Origin: Hyphodiscus hymeniophilus
Lineage: Eukaryota > Ascomycota > Leotiomycetes > Helotiales > Hyphodiscaceae
NCBI GenBank assembly: GCA_016508695.1
Contig: VNKQ01000009.1
Span: 868,001 to 932,000, forward strand
Length of the DNA stretch: 64,000 bases
Direction: 5' to 3'
Part shown: piece after piece, positions 23,431 through 34,676 of the stretch
How the letters are laid out: the number at the start of each line of letters is the position of its first letter
Position numbering within the stretch: the stretch's first letter is position 1
The notes under the pieces: generated by a model
What the model saw: only the letters and a program-made list of their open reading frames with translations
Told to the model about the DNA's origin: nothing
Database searches by the model: none
Program-made: the position numbers and the translations under genes

Positions 23431-23874
23431 TCAATACCTAGCACTATTCCTCCTTGAATACTTTGAATCATAATCCCTATCCCTAAAGCGATCCTCCCTC
23501 ATACGTCTCCTCCCATCACTGCTAGCCGTATGAGTCGAATTACCACCCCTCACCCTCCCAGGCTTAGAAACAGACTTTGAACTCGAGGAATGCCCGACCT
23601 TCTTCTTATGTTTCGACTCCCATTCTTCCGCTTCGCCGTAGGTGATTCCCTTCGGCCACAACTTGTGTGCACAGACGAAGACTCCCAGAATCTCGATTAT
23701 GTGTAATGCGGTGTTGCCGTTAAGACCCATGACTGCTGAATCTGAGGCTGAAGAATGAGGCAGAGAGTGGGTGATTTGATGGGCTTTGGTGTCGTGGTGG
23801 ATATGATTTGAATGGTTGTGTGTTGTGGACGAGAGAGCAGGCTCTGGCGATGCAGCATAAGAACGATGCGTCAT
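23431..23874 (-). CDS. Hypothetical protein with one hydrophobic segment
   Basis: A 147-aa minus-strand frame. The N-terminal half is Ser/His/Thr-rich and low complexity. A central segment (ALHIIEILGVFVCAHKLWPK) is hydrophobic and could be one membrane helix, followed by ITYGEAEEWE and a highly basic Arg/Ser/Lys tail. The tail resembles disordered or RNA-binding-like sequence. The central block reads like a conserved motif, which is the main reason for calling it. No family was recognised and an upstream exon is possible. Confidence 0.45.
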   Translation of the reverse strand: MTHRSYAASPEPALSSTTHNHSNHIHHDTKAHQITHSLPHSSASDSAVMGLNGNTALHIIEILGVFVCAHKLWPKGITYGEAEEWESKHKKKVGHSSSSKSVSKPGRVRGGNSTHTASSDGRRRMREDRFRDRDYDSKYSRRNSARY

Positions 23875-24814
23875 TTCAAGATATTTCTACTTCGAAACGA
23901 ATCGTTCAGATAATCGAAACAATTCAACGAATGCTGCCTAAACTTCCTTTCGAGTCGAATGCTGAGACCCGACAGCCTTGTGGAAGTGGACGCCCTACGC
24001 CGAGTACAGTGTGTGTTTGCGAAAGCGGTGCTATGATTGGATGCGAGTCGACGATCCGATTGACGAGAAGCTTAAGAGGATGACAGACTTGGCGGAATCG
24101 AAAGAGGTGGCAACAGCTTCTTTTAAGCCAGGAAACAACGGCGTAGCTACGCTGGAGTTCACGCGGGTTTAGCCAAAGGGGCCACTTACTGCGGCGGGTT
24201 GTGCGAATGTAAACTTGAGATAATTAATGCCTCTCCCTGAAATCAGGACAAGAGAACCTGGAATTAGGTGGCTCTGTTCTGTTGGAGGGGATTTTGCGGG
24301 AGACATTCCTTGGACGACACCCTTGGACGCATGGCCAACTGCAGGAGCCCGGGGGTGTACATTGGCACAGCTGGTGCAGTATGGAATCATTGAGCTACTT
24401 CGATAAGAGTTTTGCAGGAAGCAGGGGGTCAGATATGCGTTTTCATTGGTGTCGAGAGAGATGAGGCTTGAAGTTTTTGCCAGGGTGTTTGCTAACAGCA
24501 TGACACTGCCACTGAGCGAGTATTATTTCGAGTGGAGTCGGGATAACGAGGAACATTTGAGGCTGTGTAGGATAGGTCGAAGTTCATCAACGAAATGTTT
24601 GCGCAAACTTGTGCAATTTGACACGACTTTGAAGAGAGTGCTTTGGCATGAAAATTCTCACTTGATGATTATTTATCACGTTCCGAGCTGAAAATTTTGG
24701 AGACGCGTTCGCTCTGCCAGAGCTTTCCCGGAAGGTGCCTATCAATGACATCCTCTGGACCAGCCCAAGGAACACGCCCGACCAATAATTGATTTCTCTG
24801 CTGCAGCTCATGGA
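23875..24814. other. Intergenic region with a possible gene fragment
   Basis: The plus-strand frame ending at 24172 contains a protein-like piece (WTPYAEYSVCLRKRCYDWMR, then VDDPIDEKLKRMTDL), but no start, exon partner or family could be assigned. It may be an unspliced small gene or a decayed one. Nothing else was recognised. Confidence 0.3.
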
Positions 24815-25558
24815 TCAGGCTTCCGGTAACGTAGCCCAAGCGATCAGTTTGACTTTGGGAACTTTCCATCCTGGATTCTTTGCCTCCATCGACTTGAGTT
24901 TCGCGATAATAGGCTCAACATGAATGTCCACGCTGGAAGTCGGAAAGTCAATATCGTGTGGCCGTCGAAGAAAGGTTGACAGGTCTGACGGTCCCATATA
25001 TTGCCCGAACTTGTATTGCATGATCCGCTCACGCTCGTGGTCGGTCAAGATGCGGAACACGATATTCAACTCCTCCAAATGTTTGAACTTCAGTAGCCCT
25101 CCTTCTCCCATCAGCGAGCTTCGCCATGTATCCCTCCTCCACATCGACCACCAAGCATTGCAAGATATGCTGAGACGTCTTGTCTGGTAGAGGGCAGCGG
25201 GTCTGCTGTTTCCACCACGGACCCAGGGCCATATATCGTCGACGAATATGCCGTCCATTGACGGATCGAAGTAGTGCAGGCTAAAGCTGGGGTCTGCGTG
25301 TGACCTTGGCGAAAAGAGAGCTTTGTACCGCTTGAGAACTACAGCGCGGGACTCGGCGCAGACGTGGAGCATCGAGACGAGTGTCTTCGGGCAGGGGATT
25401 GTCGAAGTGCATTGTGACTTTCTTCTGCCGAATCGAGGGGACTCATCGACGAGCTCTTTCACTAGATGGATTGTACGAGCGCCTGGGAGAGAATCCTCCC
25501 ATATCTTCAAGCGTAGTTCCGGAGGCAGTTGTTGAAAACCATCAAAGGATGATGTCAT
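24815..25558 (-). CDS. 2EXR-type domain protein
   Basis: The minus-strand frame from an ATG at 25558 gives 247 aa (a longer in-frame start at 25648 looks less natural). It opens MTSSFDGFQQLPPELRLKIW, followed by EDSLPGARTI: the F-x-x-LPxELRxxIW signature of the fungal 2EXR family, with the second conserved element VCAESRAVVLKRY about 55 residues later. A central aromatic-rich part (YFDPSMDGIFVDDIWPWV) and an AWWSMW stretch are also typical of these proteins. The family is expanded in Helotiales and other Pezizomycotina; its function is unknown, with F-box-like or regulatory roles only guessed. The gene is intronless and intact. Confidence 0.75.
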   Translation of the reverse strand: MTSSFDGFQQLPPELRLKIWEDSLPGARTIHLVKELVDESPRFGRRKSQCTSTIPCPKTLVSMLHVCAESRAVVLKRYKALFSPRSHADPSFSLHYFDPSMDGIFVDDIWPWVRGGNSRPAALYQTRRLSISCNAWWSMWRRDTWRSSLMGEGGLLKFKHLEELNIVFRILTDHERERIMQYKFGQYMGPSDLSTFLRRPHDIDFPTSSVDIHVEPIIAKLKSMEAKNPGWKVPKVKLIAWATLPEA

Positions 25559-27233
25559 TTGCCAGGCATCGACGAACATGATATTGGAGTTGCAGGCTGG
25601 CGGAGAAGAACAACGGCAGGTATATGAGTAAAGCAATGCAAAGCACAAGATGTGATGGAATGTATAGGAGGAAAAGCCACGAGGTCCTTACGGTATATGT
25701 GAGAATTTTGCGACTACTGTCACGTCTGTACCAACAAATTTTCTGGCGCAAAGCCTGGGTCTCCAAGACATCCAAAAGACTGGCTGGCTGGATGGGCGAC
25801 ATTTTCGCTCGGGTAAGAACATCGGTAGCGGTGTCTTCTTCGCAGAACAGCCTCCGTAGGTTAATGCGATTCGTATGCAAGCGGGGGGAATGCAGAGTTG
25901 GTGTCACACTCCTTCGCACTTGACAAAGAGATTGATTACCGTGTAGAGTCTGAGGCTGCGAGAGGGATGTGGCGGCGATAGGTTCGCTCGGAACGATGCA
26001 GCAGATGCATGAAAGGGGAGGGGAAGGGGAGCTAAGCTAGGAGAAAGGGCTCTCGCTTGTTGGTCACTTAGTGCGGTTAGCGGGAGTGGTAGACGGACGT
26101 AAGGTAGCGAGCGTATGGAGGTAAGGTAGCTACAACATAGAGTGGGTGGGAGCCCGAACTTGCTTGCAGGGCGATGACTGATCTGGAGTGGAATGCGAGG
26201 AGTGCAGGGGAGGTTGTGCCGCTACGTGGTTGGCAGATCTTTCGGACTGTTGGACACATGTGGTGGTGGTCGAGTAGCCGAGTAGATACTGTACTCGATA
26301 GATGGTGGTCATGGTTACAGATGGCCAGGCCATGCTCATGCTCGTAGGTATCATATCCCGTGCTGTTTGTGGCCCAACACTCACCCTGCACGGATTGGTC
26401 CGCCAATGCATGTCAATACTATCCGACCTGGAACCAGCAACTACAAGGGAAATGGATCATCAATCCATTGAGGAAGAGGGGGGGGGGAACGAAGAGAAGG
26501 ACAGAATCTCAAGAAAGTGAGTGGGAGACTGGCCCTAACAGAGCTGCTTGAGGATAATGCTGCCATTCACCTTGTAGTGTGGATATTCATTATCAATGCC
26601 CCTCCCTCGTGACCCCTCTCGTACATTGCCTAATGGGGTAGTTTGTTTGTTGAAATCGTAATCCAACTAACAGCCTTTCATGACTTCCAAGTTTCAAGCA
26701 GAGGGTCACGCTAATGGAATAGTAATCCAATCAATAGCCTCTCATAAGATGACTTTCTCGTTTCAAGCAGCTCCAAACCCCGATGTCGATCGCCTAGATC
26801 GTGACGACTGGTCATACCAAATCGATCCGGTGCATTTGTCCACTTTTGTCTCGTCGTATAGGTAGGTACTGTCTCGGTCTTGGCTACGAAACCCAGCCTG
26901 CCACTCGTCAGATATCGTGAAATCATAATGGTATAGCCCGCAGTTATATACTCGTAGGTTCAAGAGTATAATCGCACCGCAAGTGTGACTTCCCTTCGTT
27001 CTTGGGGGCCAATGGCTGAGTGCCAGGCGAATCTCAAGATTTCCTTGGCCCGAGCTCTCGTTGGCGGAAAAAGCAATTGCCCGGTTAGGTGATCGCTCAA
27101 CAAGTAGTCAACACATCACCTTCAAACAGCAGCAAAACATATTGCAAACTTCCCCAGTGCCATTCTTTCGAGCCTCGGATTCCTCATTCCTCTCCTCTCC
27201 ACCCCTTCCTCCTTACAATCACCTGCTCTGACC
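25559..27233. other. Long intergenic region with an imperfect direct repeat
   Basis: Frames on both strands lack protein character; one at 25542-25919 (-) overlaps the 2EXR start and has a hydrophobic tail but no family. An imperfect direct repeat of about 45-50 bp lies at 26658-26701 and 26721-26770. The end of the region is the phs1 promoter. Confidence 0.4.
26658..26770. repeat. Imperfect direct repeat, about 45 bp, two copies
   Basis: The copies at 26658-26701 and 26721-26770 share GTAATCCAAnnAAnAGCCT, then CTCAT/TTCAT, GACTT and GTTTCAAGCAG, with a few changes and a short insertion. They look like a local tandem duplication that has diverged. Confidence 0.6.
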
Positions 27234-28102
27234 ATGGACACCCACGATGCCGACACCACCGCGCGGAGACCAGGCCCCAAGCCCCTTCAGTCCAGCTCGC
27301 CCAGGACGCAATACCTGATTCTATACAATTTCGTCTCGGCGCTCCTATGGGTAGTGGTGCTCGGCCGCGTGCTCATCCTCGTCCCGCTCGTCGGCTTCGG
27401 ACGCACATACTCGGGCGTAGGACGTTTCACGAAATGGACACAAACGGCGGCGCTATTGGAAGTCATACATGCTGCATCTGGTAAGTGCTCTTGGACCATT
27501 GCATGGCATGATACCCGACCTAGCCGATGTCTGCATGAGGAGGTTGGAGGTCGGATGGTGCAGGTGGTGGGATAAGGTTGTCATGAATTGGCCAATCAGC
27601 TTACATTTGCCGCTTTGGTTCAGGTCTCGTCAGAGCTCCCATTTCGACGACGGGTATGCAGGTTGCGTCAAGACTGCTGCTCGTTTGGGGTGTTGTCAAC
27701 AACTTCCCCGTCTTAGCTAAGAGCTCCGCGTATTCGAGTATGCTGGTTGCGTGGAGTGTGACGGAGGTTATCAGGTACTCGTACTTTGTGCTGAGTTTGA
27801 GTGGATATCAGCCAAGGGCCGTGACGTGGCTGAGATACAATGCTTTCTATATGCTATATCCATTGGGTATTAGCAGCGAGTGTTGGTTGATTTTCAAGGC
27901 CATTGAGCCTGCGAGACGGCTAAGACAGGAATATGCTTGGTTTCTGCAGTTGATCCTTCTCGTCTATATCCCAGGTCAGTACTACCAGGTTCGAGATGAC
28001 TGTTGTGGCTAATGGCTTGCAGGTTCATACATCCTCTTCACACATATGATGGCGCAAAGAAGGAAGGTCATGAAGGGAAGACAGGCGAATAAAGCTGAAT
28101 AG
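27234..28102 (+). CDS. phs1: Very-long-chain (3R)-3-hydroxyacyl-CoA dehydratase Phs1
   Basis: This ER membrane enzyme carries out the third step of the very-long-chain fatty acid elongation cycle (3-hydroxyacyl-CoA to trans-2-enoyl-CoA), supplying sphingolipid synthesis. Exons 27234-27480, 27624-27974 and 28023-28102 give 225 aa, the family's usual size. Membrane helices span most of the protein after a polar N-terminus. The catalytic pair of the PTPLA/HACD family is visible as Y161 and E168 in YPLGISSE, with the expected seven-residue spacing. Other family marks are NNFPVL, WSVTEVIRYSYF and WLRY. The C-terminus is basic (RRKVMKGRQANKAE) and could act as an ER-retention tail. Donors GTAAGT and GTCAGT keep frame. 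The catalytic pair is intact. Confidence 0.93.
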
Positions 28103-28553
28103 TAGGAGTGTCGGTGCTTCGACCCGGATGCAGATGGTGAAAAATAGGTAGACTAAAAAGGTATGAATTCCGTTGATCATTCGACTTGGGAAGATGACTG
28201 TAGAGACTCACAATGAGCCTCAGTTGTAGTTATAGCGAGAGATATAATGATGACGGCGAATAGAAGAATATACCCTTCATTGTCCGAAGCCGAAACGAAA
28301 GTGTTTGAACGTCGTCTCGTAAACCGATTATGACGGTAGATTTTACACAGTAGGTTGTCTATTCAGCTATCTATCCTGAGCACTACAGAATTGCAAAGTG
28401 TTCTATCCATCGTATCGATCGATCGTCTCTGCAAATGCAACACCCAGATCTGAATATCATTGCTCATACTCGCCCATCCATAAACATCCCCATTTGTACT
28501 TCATGATATCGTTACATACTCAACCAAAACCAAACAGCGACGTGCTTCTTGCC
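28103..28553. other. Convergent 3' flanks
   Basis: This lies between the 3' end of phs1 (+) and of the minus-strand orphan. No gene or repeat was recognised. Confidence 0.4.
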
Positions 28554-30230
28554 TCAGAACTGAGTGATCAAATCTGCAATATGCAACTCGACAGCTTCCT
28601 CAGTAACAGCCACTCCACCACTAACCTCCAGCGGCTCGTCACCAAACTGACCGTCCTCCATCTCCTCTAGCTCCATCTCTGTGAAGTCTGCACTGATAAT
28701 CTCCAACTCCTCGGCAGTTTGCTCAGGCAACGGAGTAAGGACCGCGGTTTCAAATCGGACGTTCATAACAGCATTCGCCAATCTCTCCTGCAGAGTAGGT
28801 CGCGGGTTATGGTTAAGAGCTTGATTTCCGTAACCGTGAGGTTGGCTGGTTGGATTGATGAACGGGTTGGCTGCTGAGATTGGCATGTTAGCTTGAGTGA
28901 TGTCCTGGCAGTCGTGGTCGAGGAAGGCACCAAACTGTTGAAGAGAGGCAGGTGGGTCAACGCGTCGGTATCTACTAGCGAATGATGAGGTAGGGAGGAT
29001 GTGGGCTTCGGCGTTGAGCGGAGTGGGAACATTTGGGAGTGGAAGATCGGCTGGGAGGAGTCCAAGACCTTGGGGGGCTTGAAATTGGGAGAAAGAGTGA
29101 GATCCAGTTGAAAACAGTGAGCTCTCTTCTCTCTGCTGGATGTTAGTTCGAAGCATCGAGTTGGAGATGGGTTACTGACTGGACGTGTATTAGGCCGTAA
29201 ACCAAGGTTTTTGACAATATCAGCGTTCATAACAGGACGTCCCTTGGGGTCTGAAAGATGAAATCCAAATCCGTAAGCGGCGGTTAGAGGAATGTCACCA
29301 TTGACAATGCTGTCCAGATCGAGATAGGAGCGTTCGGCCATATTGGGGCGACAGAAATGGCAGCACTTGAATTGGCATTCGTGTCCTCGGCTGGGAGTCC
29401 ATGGGTGCTGAGTCGGAGCCTTTGGAGTTCCTGGCGACGGTGGTGCTTTGGGGCCTTTGATGAAAGATGAGAGGTAGGAAGAGGCGCCGGGGGGCTAGAT
29501 GGGGCGGACTTCTCTTTCGCAACGTCGATGGCCTGACAGTGGTTACTTAAGATCATTTTCAGTGGGTGGGACGGGAGTTTACCTCAGATCTCTGCTTGAG
29601 GATTTTGGTCAACTGCTCTGGGGTGTAGGTCTCGAGAGCCACGCTGTCGATTTCATTGAAGAAGCTCAATTTATCAGCTCGCTCGGCCGGGCCTCTCTTC
29701 TTCGGAGCTATCATGGGTTCAAAGACATCGCAAAGTAGGTCCATCTTTTCCTGTCGAAGATTTCAGTGATCTGATCGTTTGGCAAGGCTTCACTTCTTCG
29801 GAGAACTTACAAGAGTACCGTTCTCAAACTCTTCTTCCATGATCAACTCGCGATCTTCCACACATCTATACACCCAGCCAATATCTGGCACTCGGAGGCA
29901 GATTTGACAACGAAACTCAGTCGAATAGAGACGAACCATTGTCATGTGGGTGCTATTGAAGGTCTCAGAGTCAACGTTGATTCTCGCAATCAGTAAATGG
30001 GAATGCTTCGGAACGAAGTACGCGAGAGTGCTCAAGGGTAGATCAGGCGAAGCAATTCCAACAGAGTGTTAGTGAAATCTTCACAGATCAAGACAATATG
30101 AAGATACGGACCATGCTGCGTGTCTGTGTGACATTGTCAGTTGTTCTTCATTCTTTGGCATTGTGAAGTCGTGACGCGGGCGAATTGACTCACGATTTTC
30201 CCATAGTTGTTGATCTTCTTGAGAGCTCAT
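28554..30230 (-). CDS. Orphan multi-exon protein with a CxxxCCxxC cluster
   Basis: A minus-strand gene with a firm 3' part. Exons 29750-29583, 29494-29180 and 29135-28554 are all in phase 0, preceded by an exon ending at 29811. That upstream exon encodes STLAYFVPKHSHLLIARINV, then STEFRCQICLRVPDIGWVYR. The next reads MDLLCDVFEPMIAPKKRGPA. The third holds GHECQFKCCHFCRP, a compact cysteine/histidine cluster that could bind zinc, then MAERSYLDLDSIVNGDIPL. The last is Asn/Pro-rich and ends with an acidic helix (AEELEIISADFTEMELEEME). The likely start is the ATG at 30230 (MSSQEDQQLWEN), but the first splice junctions could not be closed in frame with confidence. The family is unknown; the disordered tail and acidic stretch suggest a regulatory protein. 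Confidence 0.55.
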
Positions 30231-32035
30231 GCGGAGAAACGGCCATTTTTGTCGTCATGATGGTTTGATTGCCACGTGGATTGAGGCGGCAATGTTGTTG
30301 AGGAGTTCGGCATCGCGTGTGGTAAACTCTTCCGTGTTCGAGACGCTTCCCAGCCCGATTGACCTTCTGGCTCAAGTACCATCTAGTCCTTTCGACCCAC
30401 AAGGGAGCCTTTGGAATCTTGGAGCGTGAGAAGGTTCCTCGAGGATGAAGAGGTAGTGGTCTTCATTTCCAAAGTTTGGGTTGCCAGCAATGTAACGCAA
30501 CGATATAGCTGGACGTGAAAGTTGCAACAATGTTGGGCTGCAGTTGGACAGTATCAAGGGCAAACTAGGTTGCCTGATTGTTTTTGCAATGAAGGTATTT
30601 GTGTCTGAGAATTGTGTATGAAAGACAAGCCTAGTTGGCTGGTTTTGATTCTTTTATTGGGAGTAGAACGGCGCATAGCGACGACATCACTCGCATTGCC
30701 GCATGGCTTGTCTATGATCAGCATCAACATCCGTTTCTTGGTGAGTATGTGAATGGTCTGGACTTCAGAAATAATCCATAAGGACTAGCCTCTAGTGATT
30801 TATAATGATCAAGCAATTAAGGAAGGAAAATGGTGTTTCTTCCTGTAACACTAAGCATCCATCAAAGACAGGACTGGATGAAGAGACATCTGATGATATG
30901 CTGGTGAGGTTGCTTGAACGCTCCGCCTACGGAGCAAGAAAAACTCAGAAGCAAGTCCCTCTAGGATCAGAACATGTTAAAGATTTCTGTGATTATAGCA
31001 CGGCTCTTTCAGGACATTCTGCATCAGTATTCAGCACTAGGCACAAAAACCCAGAATACAGATATTGTCGCTGCAAATGTATAGATCTCACAGTTCTTGA
31101 TTGAAAAAAGAAAAGAACACCTGGGTATTAAGTAAGAAAGCAGACCTCATACAGTCTTGGTGACCAAGACCAAGCACGTCCTCATTGAAGGCCTTTTCGA
31201 ATGGCTTCTGGTCTTGTAGATGTACGCATGCATTTTTGGAGCACTCGTAAAGTGTAACATCAAACCACGTTCACTCAGCAGTTGAATAACAAAATGCACA
31301 GTACAAGCCTTTTGTAAGTATTTTTCTGGATATGCTGTGGTTTCTCATAATAGGTAGGCCTTTGTGTGCGTCTTTGGGCGATCCTGCTGGTTGTTGACTG
31401 GCGCATATTACTGACGCCTGTCTCTATCGACGCGATATCAAGCACTTTTTTATAAAGTATAAGGCTTTTAAGCTTAGAGCCTTTTGAGGAAGAATTGTCA
31501 TGTAAGGTAAAGAACATATAAAAGTGGTTGATATTCAAGCGATTCCTACAATTTTTGAACGTTCTTATATTTGTTGCGAAACACACCAAGCCTACTCGTA
31601 ATGGTGGAGAAAAAGTTGTCTGGGGGTTGCGCTGGCGATGGTAACGTCGGTAAAAGAGTGGAGGAGTATCCCTGTTGATTCGAGCTGGCGGTGTTCTCCG
31701 CTACAACAACAACGCCGTTACGAGATTTGCTTTTTAGCTTCAGGGAAATTCATTACGATCAAATATCTGGCTCACTTGCGATCCAATATACTACATATCG
31801 TACCATCGGGTCAGTTCTTGTCCGTCGTTTCTGTCTCATCTACAACGCCGAGTGCACTCCCCGGATTACTTATCACGGCTCTTGCGACCACCGGGACTGA
31901 AGCACCGAGGTGTAAACATTGAGCTAACCTCAGTTGTCGATCTTACAACCACGTCTAAGCAGAACAGAGCTTCCACTGTCTTCTCCCTACAACACTTGCA
32001 GATTTCCCGAGTTTTCACATTGACAACTCAACAAA
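30231..32035. other. Divergent intergenic region
   Basis: The shared upstream region of the minus-strand orphan and the Mpv17-like gene. The frame at 30805-31104 (99 codons, MIKQLRKENGVSSCNTKHPS onward) has some protein character but no family or splice partner. The rest is AT-rich without recognisable elements. Confidence 0.35.
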
Positions 32036-32917
32036 ATGTCGGTTAAATTCGAGAAGGATACGATCAAGCAAACCGGGGGTGTTGCTGGTACACAGGGCAT
32101 TCCCACGATGAGAGGAGGCAAACACGAATTGGCAGATGAGATTGGCGTAGCTTTGACGGGGGGCAAAGGCAACGTTGGACAGCCAGGCTACTTGGCTGTA
32201 AGTGATGGATCATGTTCGATCACGGGCTGGATGCTGATGACCCTACCTCAATAGGCATACCTCAAGCAACTTCAGACGAACCCCCTGCGAACAAAGATGC
32301 TCACATCTGGCACACTATCTGGATTACAAGAGCTGCTCGCATCGTGGATCGCGAAGGATCGAAACAAGGATGGCCACTACTTCACAGCTCGAGTACCGAA
32401 GATGGCTGCGTATGGAGCGTTCGTCAGCGCACCATTGGGCCACGTCTTGATCAGCATTCTGCAGAAGCTTTTTGCTGGCCGAACGAGTTTGAAGGCGAAG
32501 ATCCTTCAGATTCTCATTAGTAACTTGATCGTATGTTCAGATCGCAGTGCTGCCTGACTATCTAGGCTAACGAAATGATGCAAGGTTGCTCCTATCCAAA
32601 ACAGTGTGTACCTCGTCTCGATGGCCATCATCGCTGGCGCGAAGACAATTCATCAAGTCCATGCGACGTGGAAGGCGGGTTTCTGGTCCGTAATGAAGGT
32701 CAGTTGGATCACTTCTCCGCTCGCCCTCGCCTTTGCGCAGAAGTTTCTTCCCGAGCACACCTGGGTTCCCTTCTTCAACATCATCGCCTTCGTCATTGGA
32801 ACCTACGTCAATGCCATCACAAAGAAGAAGCGCCTTGCAGCACTCCGCAAGAGATATGACGAGACGAGAGGAAGCAGACCTGAGGATTATCCTGGAACAT
32901 CCAAGCGCGACTATTAA
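32036..32917 (+). CDS. Mpv17/PMP22-family membrane protein
   Basis: Exons 32036-32197, 32255-32530 and 32585-32917 splice in phase 0 into 256 aa. Family features are the helix-turn-helix region around VPKMAAYGAFVSAPLGHVLI, then APIQNSVYLVSMAIIAGAK, and the C-terminal block WKAGFWSVMKVSWITSPLAL followed by WVPFFNIIAFVIGTYVN. This matches the Mpv17/PMP22 signature W-x-V-W-P-x-x-x-x-x-F-x-x-V-P. Family members sit in the peroxisomal or inner mitochondrial membrane and are thought to form channels. In filamentous ascomycetes one subgroup (the Woronin sorting complex protein) organises Woronin body formation. The Gly-rich N-terminus and KKKRLAALRKRY tail suit a peroxisomal member, but assignment to that subgroup needs a phylogeny. 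Four membrane helices are plausible. Confidence 0.82.
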
Positions 32918-33527
32918 TTGGATAGCATTGGAAATCCGAGGACATATCGGACAGTGTTGCCGTGTCCGCCTGTTGTCGGCTGAATTCCTCTCCCCTCGCG
33001 CGCACTTCCGTTCTACAGAGCCAATAATGGCACAATCAATAATTGAAATGACTGGCTGATTGTGGGCGTTACGTTGCTTTACCGCGTTCAGGCGAGGCTT
33101 TGCTTGCTCTTTCGGGAGGCACAATGACACAACATGAGAGCCGCCTCGACGTCTATGTATATTCTCCAATTTCATTGGTTGTCAGTTCTTCAAATAGGAA
33201 ATCGATTGGCGTTTGCTGCATTGTTACCGCACACGTGATCATTGTGAGACCTGTCAGTGGTAGGCATCCTCCGCTTCCATTGTGCTTTTCACACGTTGTC
33301 CTTGATGGAAGATGAACGGGAAGAGTGTGGTTTTCTCGTCATATGCCAACGGGTGCTTGTGCTATGTTGTAAGTAGTCGTGTCGCACTCTCTAGGCGAGG
33401 AACAGATATGAGTAACTCCCGCGAAGACCTATTGAAATTTACTCATCACACTTGCTGCTCAAAAAGCTTTCTCGGCGAGAACTGAAAACAGCCTCGAGTG
33501 ACGGAAAGTCTCCTGGAGATAAAAGTT
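32918..33527. other. Intergenic region
   Basis: No gene, RNA or repeat was recognised. It is the downstream flank of the Mpv17-like gene and the promoter of the Gly-rich gene. Confidence 0.4.
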
Positions 33528-34676
33528 ATGTCCTCGATGCCACTCAGCAACATGCAACTTAGTCCTCGAAGAAGGGAGCCGCGTTTCGCTCCGAGAGGCA
33601 TCGGAGGTTTCGGACTTCCAGGCGTCTTTAGAGGTGGCATAGGCGTCGGACTTCCAGGTGCTTTAGGACGTGGCATGGGAGATATAGGAGCTCTGCGTAC
33701 GGCACCTTATGCGGGCGTTGCAGATCTGGCTCTTGCAAGAGGTGGTAGGGGACTCAGTCCCTATGCCGAACTGGGATATGGCGGCTTAGGAGCCGAAGGT
33801 ATTATACGAGGTGGGATGAGTCCTTTTCTGGCGAGTCGGAGTTACCTGGGCAGTGGCGGTGGCTATCCCGAGACTTTACTTCGAGGAGCACGATATCCAG
33901 ACCTAGGACGGAAACATCTCGAAGAAATTGTTCTTTCCCAGAATCTCGGCCATTATTCGCACCGAGACATCGATGCACTGCTCAATCTCGGTCTTAGCGA
34001 TCGTGGACGAGGTCTTTGTGATGGCAGAGGCTGTCGTGGTGGTCTTGGATGTGGCTACGATCGCAGATGTGAGCACGAACGGTGCATGTACGATTGCAGC
34101 CGATGTTCTGGGCAGAGCAGCAACAGTTCTAGTACCAATAATCTGAAGACGAAGGACATCGTGGTCCGTGGTAAAACATACAAGATCCGGAAAGCCTTTC
34201 TCCAAGACTCGAGCAAGTTCGAAGCCGATTTTATCAAGCTGCTGGACAAGAAATCTGAGGAATCGGTGCCGAACGGCGTGGTGCAAATGCTGGTCGACTG
34301 CATCAACACTGAGAAGTGTACCTGGAGGACGCTGCTCGATGTGGTGTCTTTGAACATCCTGGCCTCAAATCTCGGTGTCAAATCAGCTGTGGAGTACTCC
34401 CAGAATTTGCTCAAGAGCGAGGGGACAGAATACCCAATGAGGCCACTTGAGCTCACACACATCTGTCTCGCGATCATGGAATCCAGCAAAGTAGATGATA
34501 AGCTTGTGGAATGGTTAAAGAAGTATCTGATGTCGGAGGGGACTAGGGACAAGCTCAGTAGAAGCATCGAATACCATAGTATGATCTTTCGCCGGCCCGA
34601 ACTGGCCGTACACCTCGCGCAATTGGTTGGTGAGATCGAGAAGGATGAGAACGAAGGAGAATACAGGGTAATTTGA
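33528..34676 (+). CDS. Gly-rich / Cys-rich protein with a BTB-like C-terminal domain
   Basis: A single-exon frame, 382 aa from ATG 33528. Residues 1-125 are Gly/Arg/Leu-rich with repeated FGLPGVFRGGIG / VGLPGALGRGMG units. Residues 126-160 form a helix (LEEIVLSQNLGHYSHRDIDA). Residues 164-193 contain seven cysteines (Cys 164, 169, 175, 181, 186, 190, 193), possibly metal-binding. After a Ser/Asn linker, residues about 207-375 resemble a diverged BTB/POZ fold: DIVVRGKTYKIRKAFLQDSS (where family members have a V-G-x-K-x-F-x-VHK-x-xL element), then VVSLNILASNLGVKSAVEYS, like the usual L-Y-x-LA-DK-y segment. BTB assignment is tentative. BTB proteins often serve as adaptors; the Gly-rich and cysteine parts have no known partner role. 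No signal peptide. Confidence 0.6.
   Translation: MSSMPLSNMQLSPRRREPRFAPRGIGGFGLPGVFRGGIGVGLPGALGRGMGDIGALRTAPYAGVADLALARGGRGLSPYAELGYGGLGAEGIIRGGMSPFLASRSYLGSGGGYPETLLRGARYPDLGRKHLEEIVLSQNLGHYSHRDIDALLNLGLSDRGRGLCDGRGCRGGLGCGYDRRCEHERCMYDCSRCSGQSSNSSSTNNLKTKDIVVRGKTYKIRKAFLQDSSKFEADFIKLLDKKSEESVPNGVVQMLVDCINTEKCTWRTLLDVVSLNILASNLGVKSAVEYSQNLLKSEGTEYPMRPLELTHICLAIMESSKVDDKLVEWLKKYLMSEGTRDKLSRSIEYHSMIFRRPELAVHLAQLVGEIEKDENEGEYRVI

Noticed and set aside
25542..25919. Minus-strand 125-codon frame with hydrophobic tail
   Set aside because: It overlaps the start of the 2EXR gene in another frame and has no independent support.
29484..29532. Missing C in a C6 run making a frameshift in the minus-strand orphan gene
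   Set aside because: Using the TCTAG acceptor (exon from 29494) restores an intact frame, so no error needs to be assumed.
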